Positions 1 through 7,335 of a DNA stretch of 14,352 nt are shown here, in pieces. The stretch spans positions 1 to 14,352 of the forward strand of contig JANYFQ010000029.1 of NCBI GenBank assembly GCA_025362615.1. The letters run 5' to 3'. This stretch comes from Hymenobacter sp. GTDB lineage: Bacteria; Bacteroidota; Bacteroidia; Cytophagales; Hymenobacteraceae. The translations under genes and the position numbers were made by a program. Position 1 is the first letter of the stretch. The number at the start of each line of letters is the position of its first letter. The notes below the pieces were generated by a model that did not search any database, was not told where the DNA came from, and saw nothing but the letters and a program-made list of their open reading frames with translations.

Positions 1-1071
1 TACCTCGTCATCATGGCCGGCGGCATTGGCAGCCGGTTCTGGCCTTTTAGCCGGACGGCCTTGCCCAAGCAGTTTCACGACGTGCTGGGCAGCGGGCGCT
101 CAATGCTGCAACTCACCGTGGACCGCTTCGCGGGCCTGTGCCCGCCCGAAAACATTTTCGTCGTCACGAACCGCGACTACGTGGACCTGGTGCAGCAGCA
201 TTTGCCGCAGGTGCCGCCCAGCCAGATTCTGGGCGAACCCATCGGCCGCAACACGGCCCCCTGCATCGCCTACGCCGCCTACCGCATTGCCCAACGCGAC
301 CCGCAGGCGGTGATGATTGTCAGCCCCGCCGACCACGCCGTGCTGCGCGAAGACGAATTCCGGCGCCTGATGACCATCGCCGTGACGGCCGCCCGCGCCC
401 ACGACGTGCTCCTGACCCTGGGCCTGCAACCCTCGCGGCCCGACACCGGCTACGGTTACATTCAGTACCGCGACGACCGCAGCCTGCCCGGCGGGCAGCT
501 CCACAAGGTGAAAACCTTCACCGAAAAGCCTAATCTGGATATTGCCCGGATGTTTGTTGATAGCGGCGACTTCCTGTGGAACTCCGGCCTGTTTGTGTGG
601 CGTACCGAAGTCATTATCAAGGCTTTTGAGCAGTATTTGCCTGACATTGCCGACGTGTTTGAGGCCGGGCAGGCCGAGCTGGGCACCCCACAGGAAACCG
701 CCTTCATCGACCAGGCCTACACCCGCTGCCCCAACATCAGCATCGACTACGGCGTGATGGAAAAGGCCGACAACGTGTACGTGCTGCCCGCCGATTTTGG
801 CTGGAGCGACCTCGGCACCTGGGACAGCCTGCACCGCCTCGGCCCGCACGACGGGGCCGGCAACCACGTCAGCGGCAACGTGTTGCTCTACGACACCAGC
901 GGCTGCGTCATCAAAACCCCGCCCGAACGCCTCGTCGTCATCCAGGGCCTCGAAGACTACATCGTGGCCGAGTACGACAACGTGCTCCTCATCTGCAAGC
1001 GCAGCGAAGAGCAGCGCGTAAAGGAGTTCGTGGCCGACGTGAAGGCAAAGAAGGGCGCGGGGTACAATTGA
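1..1071 (+). CDS. manC: mannose-1-phosphate guanylyltransferase, 5' end just outside the window
   Basis: Makes GDP-mannose from mannose-1-phosphate and GTP, a cytoplasmic step feeding mannose, fucose or rhamnose into surface glycans. The frame is open from base 1, and the visible part starts YLVIMAGGIGSRFWPFSR, the nucleotidyltransferase signature, followed by PKQF (about residues 22-25 of the visible part). EPIGRNTAP (79-87), SPADH (108-112) and a later FTEKP carry the other family motifs. About 356 residues are visible, close to the usual length of the short form, so only a few N-terminal residues are missing; the internal ATG at 13 lies inside the signature and is not the start. There is no C-terminal cupin isomerase domain, so this is the monofunctional type. 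The TGA stop is the first three bases of a 22-bp inverted repeat shared with the convergent gene. The family call is firm; sugar specificity is by family. Confidence 0.93.
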   Translation, partial: YLVIMAGGIGSRFWPFSRTALPKQFHDVLGSGRSMLQLTVDRFAGLCPPENIFVVTNRDYVDLVQQHLPQVPPSQILGEPIGRNTAPCIAYAAYRIAQRDPQAVMIVSPADHAVLREDEFRRLMTIAVTAARAHDVLLTLGLQPSRPDTGYGYIQYRDDRSLPGGQLHKVKTFTEKPNLDIARMFVDSGDFLWNSGLFVWRTEVIIKAFEQYLPDIADVFEAGQAELGTPQETAFIDQAYTRCPNISIDYGVMEKADNVYVLPADFGWSDLGTWDSLHRLGPHDGAGNHVSGNVLLYDTSGCVIKTPPERLVVIQGLEDYIVAEYDNVLLICKRSEEQRVKEFVADVKAKKGAGYN

Positions 1072-1120
1072 TTTATGAGTTATGAGTTATGAATTATAAT
1101 AACTCATAACTCATAAATCA
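1069..1120. repeat. AT-rich perfect inverted repeat between convergent genes, possible bidirectional terminator
   Basis: Arms 1069-1090 and 1099-1120 are 22-base perfect reverse complements around an 8-base loop. The arm is built from a repeated 7-base word, ATGAGTT. It begins on the manC stop codon (TGA, 1069-1071) and ends 6 bases before the stop of the convergent gene. It is very AT-rich against GC-rich neighbours. A terminator role is inferred from position; there is no clean T-run. Confidence 0.7.
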
Positions 1121-1126
1121 TAATTA

Positions 1127-3484
1127 TCACCGCTGCCCTACCTCCAGCCGCTGCACGGCCGTGCTGCCATCGGCCGCCGTGGCCCGCACCAGGTACAGGC
1201 CGGGGGCTAAGCCACTGACATCGAGCGCGTGGCGGGTGGCCAGGGCAGCGGGGCGGCGCAGCACCCTGCCCGTGAGGTCGAGGAGCGTGAGGCGGGTGGC
1301 AGCGGCGGTTTCGACGGTCGTCAGGGCCGTGGCGGGGTTGGGGTAGAGGGCCAGGGCCAGCTTGGTGGTAGTTTGTTTGCTGGCTAACAAGCGGTTGCGG
1401 GTGCTGTAGCTGACCACGCCGCCGCCCTCGGTGCCGATGTACAATTCGGGAGCGCCGTCGCCGTCGAGGTCGGCGGCGGCCGGGGCGAAACGGAGCTTGC
1501 TATTGATGCGCTGGCCACCGAGGTGCAGTTCCTCATTGGTGCCGGTGGTGGGGTTGTAAATGGCTTGGGTGAGGGCCGCAAACAGGCCCTGCTGCCCCCG
1601 GTAGTCGCTCATAAAACGCACCGTGCCAGTGGCTTCCACGGTCAGCAGGTCGGGGCGGCGGTCGCCGTCGAAGTCGGCCACCACCGGGGCCAGCAGGCGG
1701 TTCGTCCCGGCGTTGGCCCCGCCTAATTGGCCATAATTGGCATTGACGAGCGCAAACGAGGTGTCAATCCGGGCCAGGCCCAGGTTGCGGAAGTAGCGCA
1801 GCGGGCCGCCCGGCTCGCGGGTTTCGTCGGTGCCGACGAGCAAGTCCACGAACCCGTCCTGGTCCACGTCGGTAAAACAGGGCGCGTCGTTTTTGTAGTA
1901 CGGGATGATGCCCGTGCCCGCCGCCCCGCGCCCCTTGAGGTACACGGCCGTGGCGGGGTTGAAAGCGGCGGGCTGCCCGGCTGCTGCGGTGTTGAGGATG
2001 AAGTAGATGCGGTTAGTCGTCTGGTCAAGTACCGAGTAGGCCAGGTCCAGGGCACCGTCGCGGTTCAAATCCACGAGCTGGGGCTTGAGGCCCACGAACT
2101 GGTTGCTACCAACGCGGGTGCCGGCCAGGCCCAGGTAGTCGGCCGTGACGAGCCGGAACACCGGCCGGGTGCGCGTCCCGACGTTGCGGTAGTAGGCCAG
2201 GGCGGCGCGGTAGAGGCCGTTCACGTTGTCGGCGTGGTTGCCGACGAGCATATCGAGCAGCCCGTCGCCGTCGAGGTCGCCGAAGGTTGGGGCAGCGCCT
2301 TCGCTCACGTCGAGCATCTGGTTTTGCAGAAAGGGCACGGCCGGCCCAAAATTTTGGCCAGGGGTGGCCGAGGTGTTGGGCACCAGGCGCATCTCGTCGC
2401 GCAGGCTGATGCGGTCGATGAGGTTGTCGGGGGCATTGGGGGCCACCAGCAGGTCGGGGCGGCCGTCGAAGTTGGCATCCACGGCCGAGGCGTAGGCAAA
2501 CACATTGGCCCTGGCCGGGGCCGCTGCCGTGGGCCAACTCGACGAGGCAAACTGCGAGTTGAACGCGGGCGCCAAAGAGGTGCTCTGGTTGAAGAGCGCC
2601 GTGAGCTGCCCGCAGTTGTCGCGGCCGTCGAGCACGTCGAGGCGGCCGTCGCCGTTGAGGTCCAGTAGTTGCAGGCCGTGGCCGGCGGTGTGGGCCGTGC
2701 GGGCCACGGTGCGGCACGCCCGAAAAGCCGGCCCGTTGTTGAAGCCAGTACACGAGCTGTCGCAGTACTGAATATTGCCCCAAGCCCCGAAGCTGGGCCG
2801 CTCGAACCGGCTCAGGCCGCCGCAAGTGCCCGAACTTTGGTTAAGGTACAGCTCCATCGTGCCGCTGGCGTACGCGGTCCACGTCACCACGTCGAGCCGG
2901 CCGTCGTTGTTCACGTCAGTCAGTGCCGGGATATTATCGGTGCCCGTCAGGATGTTGTCGGTTTGCCAGGTGGCGGGCTGCCCGGCCAGAAACGTCCATT
3001 GCACGGCGCCCGGCAGGGCCACAAATTGCGGCCGGCCGCCCGGCCCGGCCGTGTTGCGGTACACCAGTATTTCGCCGTTGTCGCCCCGCGTGAAAAGGTC
3101 GGCCCGGCCGTCGCAGTCGTAGTCGCGCAGCAGGGCGTAGCCGTAGAGCGGCCCCGGAAACAGCGTTTCATAGTCGGGCGCGTACGCCCAGCGGCGGCCC
3201 CCGCCGGGCGCGGGCGCGTCGAGGTAAGTCATGACGCGTTGCGTGGGCCGCTCGTAGCTGAAGAGGTCGGGCCGGCCGTCGGCGTTGAGGTCGATGTTGG
3301 AGAACTGCGCCGCGTTGAGGCCCCCGGCCCAGGGCAGGGCCAGGGTGTCGGGGCCTTGCACTATTTTTGCCAGCGGCCGGTACTCGAACCCAAACGCCGT
3401 GGGCTGGGCCGCAGCCCGGTTCGGCTCTAGCGCAGCCAGCAATCCGGCCAGGGCCAGCAGGGCACTCGTGTAGTAGCGCATCAT
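1127..3484 (-). CDS. secreted FG-GAP/VCBS repeat protein with T9SS C-terminal sorting domain
   Basis: Probably a secreted or surface-anchored beta-propeller protein exported by the type IX secretion system. The start is taken as the ATG at 3484 (a second ATG follows at 3481) because it is directly followed by a signal peptide: RYYTSALLALAGLLAALEP, then a likely AAAQ cleavage region. A longer reading frame from a TTG at 3532 adds a non-signal-like extension. From that TTG, ten calcium-binding loops of the DxDxDG type begin near residues 81, 137, 206, 291, 352, 419, 488, 555, 620 and 688 (subtract 16 for the ATG start); the ninth reads DFDGDRRPD and lacks the canonical glycine. The last ~75 residues (LALYPNPA..., LDLTGRVL..., LAPGLYLVR) match the T9SS type A sorting signal. 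The ligand is not predictable. It stands alone, divergent from murF and convergent with manC. Confidence 0.88.
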   Translation of the reverse strand: MMRYYTSALLALAGLLAALEPNRAAAQPTAFGFEYRPLAKIVQGPDTLALPWAGGLNAAQFSNIDLNADGRPDLFSYERPTQRVMTYLDAPAPGGGRRWAYAPDYETLFPGPLYGYALLRDYDCDGRADLFTRGDNGEILVYRNTAGPGGRPQFVALPGAVQWTFLAGQPATWQTDNILTGTDNIPALTDVNNDGRLDVVTWTAYASGTMELYLNQSSGTCGGLSRFERPSFGAWGNIQYCDSSCTGFNNGPAFRACRTVARTAHTAGHGLQLLDLNGDGRLDVLDGRDNCGQLTALFNQSTSLAPAFNSQFASSSWPTAAAPARANVFAYASAVDANFDGRPDLLVAPNAPDNLIDRISLRDEMRLVPNTSATPGQNFGPAVPFLQNQMLDVSEGAAPTFGDLDGDGLLDMLVGNHADNVNGLYRAALAYYRNVGTRTRPVFRLVTADYLGLAGTRVGSNQFVGLKPQLVDLNRDGALDLAYSVLDQTTNRIYFILNTAAAGQPAAFNPATAVYLKGRGAAGTGIIPYYKNDAPCFTDVDQDGFVDLLVGTDETREPGGPLRYFRNLGLARIDTSFALVNANYGQLGGANAGTNRLLAPVVADFDGDRRPDLLTVEATGTVRFMSDYRGQQGLFAALTQAIYNPTTGTNEELHLGGQRINSKLRFAPAAADLDGDGAPELYIGTEGGGVVSYSTRNRLLASKQTTTKLALALYPNPATALTTVETAAATRLTLLDLTGRVLRRPAALATRHALDVSGLAPGLYLVRATAADGSTAVQRLEVGQR

Positions 3485-3529
3485 CGTCAGAATGCAGTTG
3501 GTGGTGAAAGAAAATCCGTCGGCCCGGCA

Positions 3530-3537
3530 CAAATATC
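3530..3537 (-). promoter_or_regulatory. weak candidate -7 box for the T9SS-sorted protein gene
   Basis: On the minus strand this reads GATATTTG, seven of eight matches to the Bacteroidota sigma-A -7 consensus TAnnTTTG if the first base is ignored. It sits about 46 bases before the chosen ATG. I found no convincing -33 TTG at the right spacing, so the call is weak. Confidence 0.2.
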
Positions 3538-3558
3538 GCGCCCCAAATTCCCCTGTTC

Positions 3559-4872
3559 ATGTCCGAAACCCTTGCCCTTTACGTCCGGTTCCTGGCCGCC
3601 CAGGGCGGTGTCAGCACCGACTCGCGCCAGCCCCAGCCGGGCACGTTGTTCTTCGCCCTCAACGGCCCCAGCTTTCGCGGGGCGGCGTTTGCGCCCGCCG
3701 CTTTGGCCAAAGGGGCCGCCTTCGCGGTGGTCGATGATGCCGCCCTCGCCGCCACCGACCCCGCCCGCTACACCTTCGCCCCCGACCCGCTGGCGGCCCT
3801 GCAAGCCTTGGCGGCCCACCACCGGCAGCAGTTTGCCGGGCCGGTGCTGGCCATCAGCGGGAGCAACGGCAAAACCACTACCAAGGAGCTGCTGACGGCC
3901 GTGCTGGCCCGCAAATTTCGGGTGCTGGCTACTATCGGCAACCTCAATAATCACATTGGGGTGCCGCTCACCTTGTTGCGCTTGCGGCTCGGCGAACACG
4001 AAATCGCCGTCGTCGAAATGGGGGCCAACCACCAGCGCGAAATCGCCGGCTACTGCCAGTACGCCCGCCCCACCCACGGCCTGCTCACCAACATCGGCAA
4101 GGCGCATTTAGAAGGTTTCGGCGGGGCCGAAGGCGTGGCCATCGGCAAGGGCGAATTGTTTGAATTTTTGGCTGAAACCAACGGCACGGCCTTCGTCAAT
4201 ACCCTTGATTTCAAAGTGGTAGCTAAAGCGGCCATCGTGCCCACCCGTCTCACGTACCCCGGCCCGACCGATACCTACCCCGCCACGCTGCTTGCCGCCG
4301 ACCCGGCCCTGGCCCTGCGCTTCGGCCCTCACCACACCGAGGTAGCCGCCCAGCTCACCGGCGACTATAATTTTGCCAACCTGGCCGCCGCCGCTGCCGT
4401 GGGCCAATATTTTGGGGTGCCCGCCGACGATGTGGCCGCTGCCCTGGCCGCCTACAACCCCCGCAACAACCGCTCGCAGCAGCTCCGCACCGCCGCCGGC
4501 AATGCCCTGCTGCTCGATGCCTACAACGCCAACCCCAGCAGCATGGCCGCCGCCCTCCGCAGCTTTGCCGCCGCCACGGCCAGCGCCGCGCCGGCCCGCT
4601 GCGTCATCCTGGCCGATATGTTTGAGCTGGGCCCCGAAAGTGCCGCCGAACACACCGCGCTGGGCCACTTGCTGGTCGAGCTAAGGCTGGACAACGCCTT
4701 ACTCATCGGCCCCGAAATGGCCGCCGCCGCCGCCGTGTGCCCCGCCGCCCGACACTTTGCCACCAAAGCCGACGCAGCGGCGTGGCTAGGGCAACACCCG
4801 GTTAGCCATCAGCAAATTCTTGTGAAAGGCAGCCGGGGCATGGCCCTCGAAACGCTGGTGGAGCTGCTGTAG
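3559..4872 (+). CDS. murF: UDP-N-acetylmuramoyl-tripeptide--D-alanyl-D-alanine ligase
   Basis: Adds D-Ala-D-Ala to UDP-MurNAc-tripeptide with ATP, the last cytoplasmic step of peptidoglycan precursor synthesis. The 437-residue product is near the usual MurF length. The N-terminal substrate-binding region has STDSRQPQPGTLFFAL (about 19-34). The ATP-binding P-loop is GSNGKTTTKE (101-110). The central domain carries EMGANHQREIAGY (153-165) and TNIGKAHLEGF (177-187). The C-terminal domain has DAYNANPSSM (320-329), characteristic of MurF rather than MurC/D/E, and ends KGSRGMALETLVELL. The ATG at 3559 starts the protein at the expected place. It is divergent from the upstream gene and transcribed alone, not inside a dcw cluster, which is common in Bacteroidota. 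The 3' gap is filled by a structured repeat. Confidence 0.95.
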   Translation: MSETLALYVRFLAAQGGVSTDSRQPQPGTLFFALNGPSFRGAAFAPAALAKGAAFAVVDDAALAATDPARYTFAPDPLAALQALAAHHRQQFAGPVLAISGSNGKTTTKELLTAVLARKFRVLATIGNLNNHIGVPLTLLRLRLGEHEIAVVEMGANHQREIAGYCQYARPTHGLLTNIGKAHLEGFGGAEGVAIGKGELFEFLAETNGTAFVNTLDFKVVAKAAIVPTRLTYPGPTDTYPATLLAADPALALRFGPHHTEVAAQLTGDYNFANLAAAAAVGQYFGVPADDVAAALAAYNPRNNRSQQLRTAAGNALLLDAYNANPSSMAAALRSFAAATASAAPARCVILADMFELGPESAAEHTALGHLLVELRLDNALLIGPEMAAAAAVCPAARHFATKADAAAWLGQHPVSHQQILVKGSRGMALETLVELL

Positions 4873-5074
4873 TGATGTTGGCTGGATAGCTGCTGTGAGC
4901 GGTTGGCGCGGGGCTGCGCCCCGTGCCGCAGTGCTGCGGGTTTTCAACCCGCATCCCAGGGCGTAATCGTTGGCACGAACCGTTCAACGATTGCCGGCTG
5001 GAAGCCGGCGGCACTTGGGCACGGGGCATAGCCCCGCGCCAACCGCCACCGCGCAACAGCAGCCAGCCATCAGC
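4873..5074. repeat. three-armed structured repeat filling the murF-rfbC gap
   Basis: The closing stem pairs 4899-4914 with 5031-5046 (16 bp perfect, GCGGTTGGCGCGGGGC) and 4918-4927 with 5018-5027 (10 bp perfect). Inside are three separate hairpins: 4935-4942/4946-4953 (8 bp), 4965-4972/4985-4992 (8 bp, 12-base loop) and 4993-4999/5003-5009 (7 bp). Weaker outer pairing (GGCTGG at 4880-4885 with CCAGCC at 5063-5068, plus flanking matches) reaches almost to both stop codons. It could terminate both convergent genes, but its elaborate form suggests an interspersed repeat. It lacks tRNA-like features such as a TTC-arm motif. Confidence 0.75.
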
Positions 5075-5080
5075 TAAAAA

Positions 5081-5629
5081 TCAAAACGGACTCTCAAACG
5101 CCGCGAAGCCCGGCAGTTCCACGTCTTTGCCCGACACCAGCGGCTGGTCCACGCCCCAGTCGATGCCCAGCGTGGCATCGTCCCAGCGCAGGCCACCTTC
5201 AGCCGACGGCGTATAGTAATCCGAGCATTTGTAGAGAAACAGCGTGTCATCCTCCAAGGCTACGAAACCGTGGGCGAAGCCAACCGGCACGAACAGAATG
5301 TTGCCCAGGGTAGCCGTTAGCTCTACTTTTTGGTGTTGCCCGTAAGTGGGCGAGGCGCGGCGCAGGTCCACTACCACGTCCAGCGCCCGGCCTTTGGCCA
5401 CGCGCACCAGCTTGGCCTGCGCGTGTGGCGGCCGCTGAAAATGCAGCCCCCGCAACACCCCGCGCTGCGAGCCGCTTTGGTTGTCCTGCACCCAGTTCAG
5501 GTCGGCTGGCAGCCCGGCTTCCTGCATTAGTTGGGCGCTGTACGTTTCAAAAAACACGCCGCGCGGGTCGCCAAACAAGCGCGGAATGAACTCTAGTAGC
5601 CCGGCCAGGGCGTGGGTTTTTACTTGCAT
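5081..5629 (-). CDS. rfbC: dTDP-4-dehydrorhamnose 3,5-epimerase
   Basis: Epimerises C3 and C5 of dTDP-4-keto-6-deoxyglucose on the way to dTDP-L-rhamnose, in the cytoplasm. The 182-residue cupin-fold protein has the family order: IPRLFGDPRGVFFETY near the N-terminus, QDNQSGSQRGVLRGLHFQ with the catalytic base histidine (about residue 63), LDVVVDLR, FVPVGFAHGF, and YKCSDYYTP with the active-site tyrosine region (about 134-140). I chose the ATG at 5629; the only earlier option is a TTG at 5638 inside a likely promoter box. No rmlA, rmlB or rmlD is visible, so the partner genes lie elsewhere. It is convergent with murF. The downstream gap holds the three-armed repeat. A related single 5-epimerase activity cannot be excluded from sequence alone. 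Confidence 0.94.
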   Translation of the reverse strand: MQVKTHALAGLLEFIPRLFGDPRGVFFETYSAQLMQEAGLPADLNWVQDNQSGSQRGVLRGLHFQRPPHAQAKLVRVAKGRALDVVVDLRRASPTYGQHQKVELTATLGNILFVPVGFAHGFVALEDDTLFLYKCSDYYTPSAEGGLRWDDATLGIDWGVDQPLVSGKDVELPGFAAFESPF

Positions 5630-5635
5630 CGGCCG

Positions 5636-5643
5636 CAAAGTTA
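5636..5643 (-). promoter_or_regulatory. candidate Bacteroidota -7 promoter box for rfbC
   Basis: On the minus strand the sequence is TAACTTTG, a perfect match to TAnnTTTG. Its end is 6 bases before the rfbC ATG (5629), so transcription starting about 7 bases downstream would give a leaderless or nearly leaderless message. The nearest upstream TTG (5670-5668) is 24 bases away, longer than the usual spacing. Confidence 0.4.
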
Positions 5644-5731
5644 TGCGTCGTCAGGCAGTGCAGGCCCCAATAAGGGCCGGTGCAAGATTGTCCCGGCGTT
5701 AATCGACAAGCCTCGGTTGGTAATGCCGTGG

Positions 5732-6099
5732 CTACCCGCGCCGCAGCCCGGCAATGCCCGCCAGAATCAGCCCCATGTACAGTAACTGCATGGGGTTGAA
5801 GGGTTCGCGCAGCACGAAAGTGTCCACCAGTTTCACGCCTACCAGGGCCGTGCCCGTCCACACGGCAAAGGCCGTGGCGGCGGGTATCTGGTTCATGGCC
5901 CGCGAGAAAAAGATGATGTTGGCAATGCCAAATGCCAGGTAGCCCACGGCCACAGCACCGCCTGCCAGCCCTCGGCCCCGCTGAAAAACCGGGGCCAATC
6001 CAACCCCCGCAGCTTGGCCAAGCTCACAAATTTGAGGCTGTAGGTCCAGCAAACCTCCATGATGGAGGCTAGGAAAAGATAGGTCCAGGGACTATTCAA
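5732..6099 (-). pseudogene. SMR-family small multidrug-resistance-type transporter, frameshifted
   Basis: Small four-helix inner-membrane transporter of the EmrE/SugE family, split over two frames. The first part (from 6099) reads MNSPWTYLFLASIMEVCWTY..., the expected first helix with its membrane glutamate. The rest is in another frame: GYLAFGIANIIFF, AMNQIPAATAFAVWTGTAL, VGVKLVDTF and a final helix ending GIAGLRRG. Restoring one base near 5947 (CCGTGG to CCGGTGG on the minus strand) joins them as ...VLWPVGYLAFGIAN... and gives a 122-residue protein of normal SMR length. As read, the first frame runs on into unrelated residues and stops. The only in-frame start is TTG at 6099, two bases from an inverted repeat, so the start may also be altered. 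This is either a pseudogene or a single-base sequence error. The substrate is unknown. Confidence 0.75.
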
Positions 6100-6107
6100 A
6101 GTTTCTT

Positions 6108-6180
6108 GTTTCTTGTTTCTCGTTGCTTGTTCTCAACGATTGGTCTTTCAACAAGAAACAAGCAACGAGAAACAAGAAAC
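6108..6180. repeat. 24-bp perfect inverted repeat of the GTTTCTTG-word family
   Basis: Arms 6108-6131 and 6157-6180 are perfect 24-base reverse complements, with a 25-base loop. The arms are built from words such as GTTTCTTG and CGTTGCTTG, and an extra partial unit precedes the left arm at 6101. The element lies between the desaturase stop (6187) and the SMR start (6099). The 17-mer GTTTCTCGTTGCTTGTT recurs exactly at about 9019-9035, so this is a repeat family rather than a one-off terminator. Confidence 0.75.
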
Positions 6181-6186
6181 ACAAAA

Positions 6187-7155
6187 TTACATTTCCCCAA
6201 AGTTACCGCCGGGCCGTTGCGCGGGCACCGTGCCGCCGCCGGTTTCGGGCACGTTCCAGCCGTGCAGCGGGCGCAGCACCGGGGCTTTGCCCGTGAGCCA
6301 CGTCAGGGCCCGGCCGCGTAGGCCGTGATAGGTTCGGAACCACCCCGAACGGGCCGCCAGCGTTTTTTCATCGTACCGCGCCACCGAAAAAACGTGCTGC
6401 CCGAAATAGTCTTTCGGGAAAGCGTAGGGCAAGCCCCAGCGTTCGGGCTTGCGGTCGGCGGGCCGGTAAGCGGTTTTAAAAAGCCAGTCCCAGACGGCAA
6501 ATTTGGTCGAGAAGTTGGCGTAGAACACCTCTTCGTGGTCGGCGTGGTGCCAGAGGTGCATTTCGGGGCCGTTGATGACGTACTGCAAACGCCCCGATTT
6601 CACGTCGATGTTGGCGTGGATATACATTCCCCACACTGCATCGATAAATGCCTTGATTGGCACCACTATCGGGTTCGCTCCCAGCAAGATAATCGGGGCA
6701 AACTCAATGGTTTGATTAATGATGATTTCGACCGCGTGCGAGCGCGAGCCCGCCAGCCAATCGACGTGTTTGCCCGAGTGGTGCGCTTCGTGCGTACGCC
6801 AGAAAAACGCGCTGCTGTGCTGAAAACGGTGAAACCAATAGATGTAAAAATCGTGCGTGACGACGAAAAATGCCACCTGCGCCGCCACCGGCCAGCTCGC
6901 CAGCAACTGCCAGCGCAGCGGCCCTACCCAGCGGTCGAGCGCCAGAATGATGATGTCGAAAATCAGAATCTTCAGCAGAAAACTTTGGAACAGCGTGTAC
7001 CAAATCAAGTCCACCCATAGTCCGTCCCGGAAAAACGGCAGCCCTTTCCGGTACGGAAACTTACGCTCCAGCACCAGCAGCACCGCCACCGCCACCAACA
7101 GCAACGGCGTAGTAATAAGCGTGGTAAGTTCGACGGAGGACAGATTTTGGAACAT
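6187..7155 (-). CDS. fatty acid hydroxylase / sterol desaturase superfamily membrane enzyme
   Basis: Integral membrane non-haem di-iron oxygenase that would use O2 to hydroxylate or desaturate a lipid; the substrate is not predictable. The 322-residue protein has helices at about 10-29, 51-73, 91-106 and 151-172. The histidine clusters that hold the two irons are visible: HDFYIYWFHRFQH (101-113), HEAHH (122-126), single histidines near 140 and 180, and HLWHHADH (200-207). The ATG at 7155 directly precedes the first helix. A hydrophilic tail of about 70 residues follows the last histidine cluster. It is co-directional with the upstream neuB-like gene but 180 bases away across a hairpin repeat, so it may or may not share its transcript. 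It could modify a lipid carrier, a membrane lipid or a carotenoid/hopanoid; nothing here decides. Confidence 0.88.
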   Translation of the reverse strand: MFQNLSSVELTTLITTPLLLVAVAVLLVLERKFPYRKGLPFFRDGLWVDLIWYTLFQSFLLKILIFDIIILALDRWVGPLRWQLLASWPVAAQVAFFVVTHDFYIYWFHRFQHSSAFFWRTHEAHHSGKHVDWLAGSRSHAVEIIINQTIEFAPIILLGANPIVVPIKAFIDAVWGMYIHANIDVKSGRLQYVINGPEMHLWHHADHEEVFYANFSTKFAVWDWLFKTAYRPADRKPERWGLPYAFPKDYFGQHVFSVARYDEKTLAARSGWFRTYHGLRGRALTWLTGKAPVLRPLHGWNVPETGGGTVPAQRPGGNFGEM

Positions 7156-7232
7156 AAATGAATGACGGGGATGACTTCGCGTTCAGAGGCCAATAACAAT
7201 CCGGGCCGCAATCGTTCCGGCCGGCCAGCAAA

Positions 7233-7332
7233 AAAGTGGTCGGACGAATCGCCCGAAGGGCTTCGTCCGACCACTTTGTTACGTTGAACGACTCGCGTCA
7301 AAGTCAGTGGTCGGAAATTCGCCCGGCCACTG
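7233..7332. repeat. two-hairpin REPIN-like composite repeat, copy 1
   Basis: Hairpin A pairs 7233-7248 with 7262-7277 (16 bp perfect) and its loop holds a further GCCC/GGGC pair. Hairpin B pairs 7305-7314 with 7323-7332 (10 bp, one G-U). Between them is TGAACGACTCGCGTC (7285-7299), identical to the spacer of the copy at 9986-10113. It ends 3 bases before the NeuB stop codon and lies in the gap before the desaturase gene. Confidence 0.8.
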
Positions 7333-7335
7333 TTG

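Noticed and set aside
1727..3430. Two long plus-strand open frames (313 and 253 codons) opposite the FG-GAP gene
   Set aside because: They are composition-driven antisense frames rich in Gly, Val and Ala with no family motifs. The minus strand carries ten DxDxDG-type loops, a signal peptide and a T9SS domain.
4108..4668. 186-codon minus-strand frame inside murF
   Set aside because: Gly/Ala/Val-rich shadow frame in a high-GC gene; murF motifs are continuous on the plus strand.
4899..5046. tRNA or tmRNA-like gene suggested by the cloverleaf shape
   Set aside because: Arm lengths, loop sequences and the lack of a CCA end or TTC-arm motif do not fit any tRNA.
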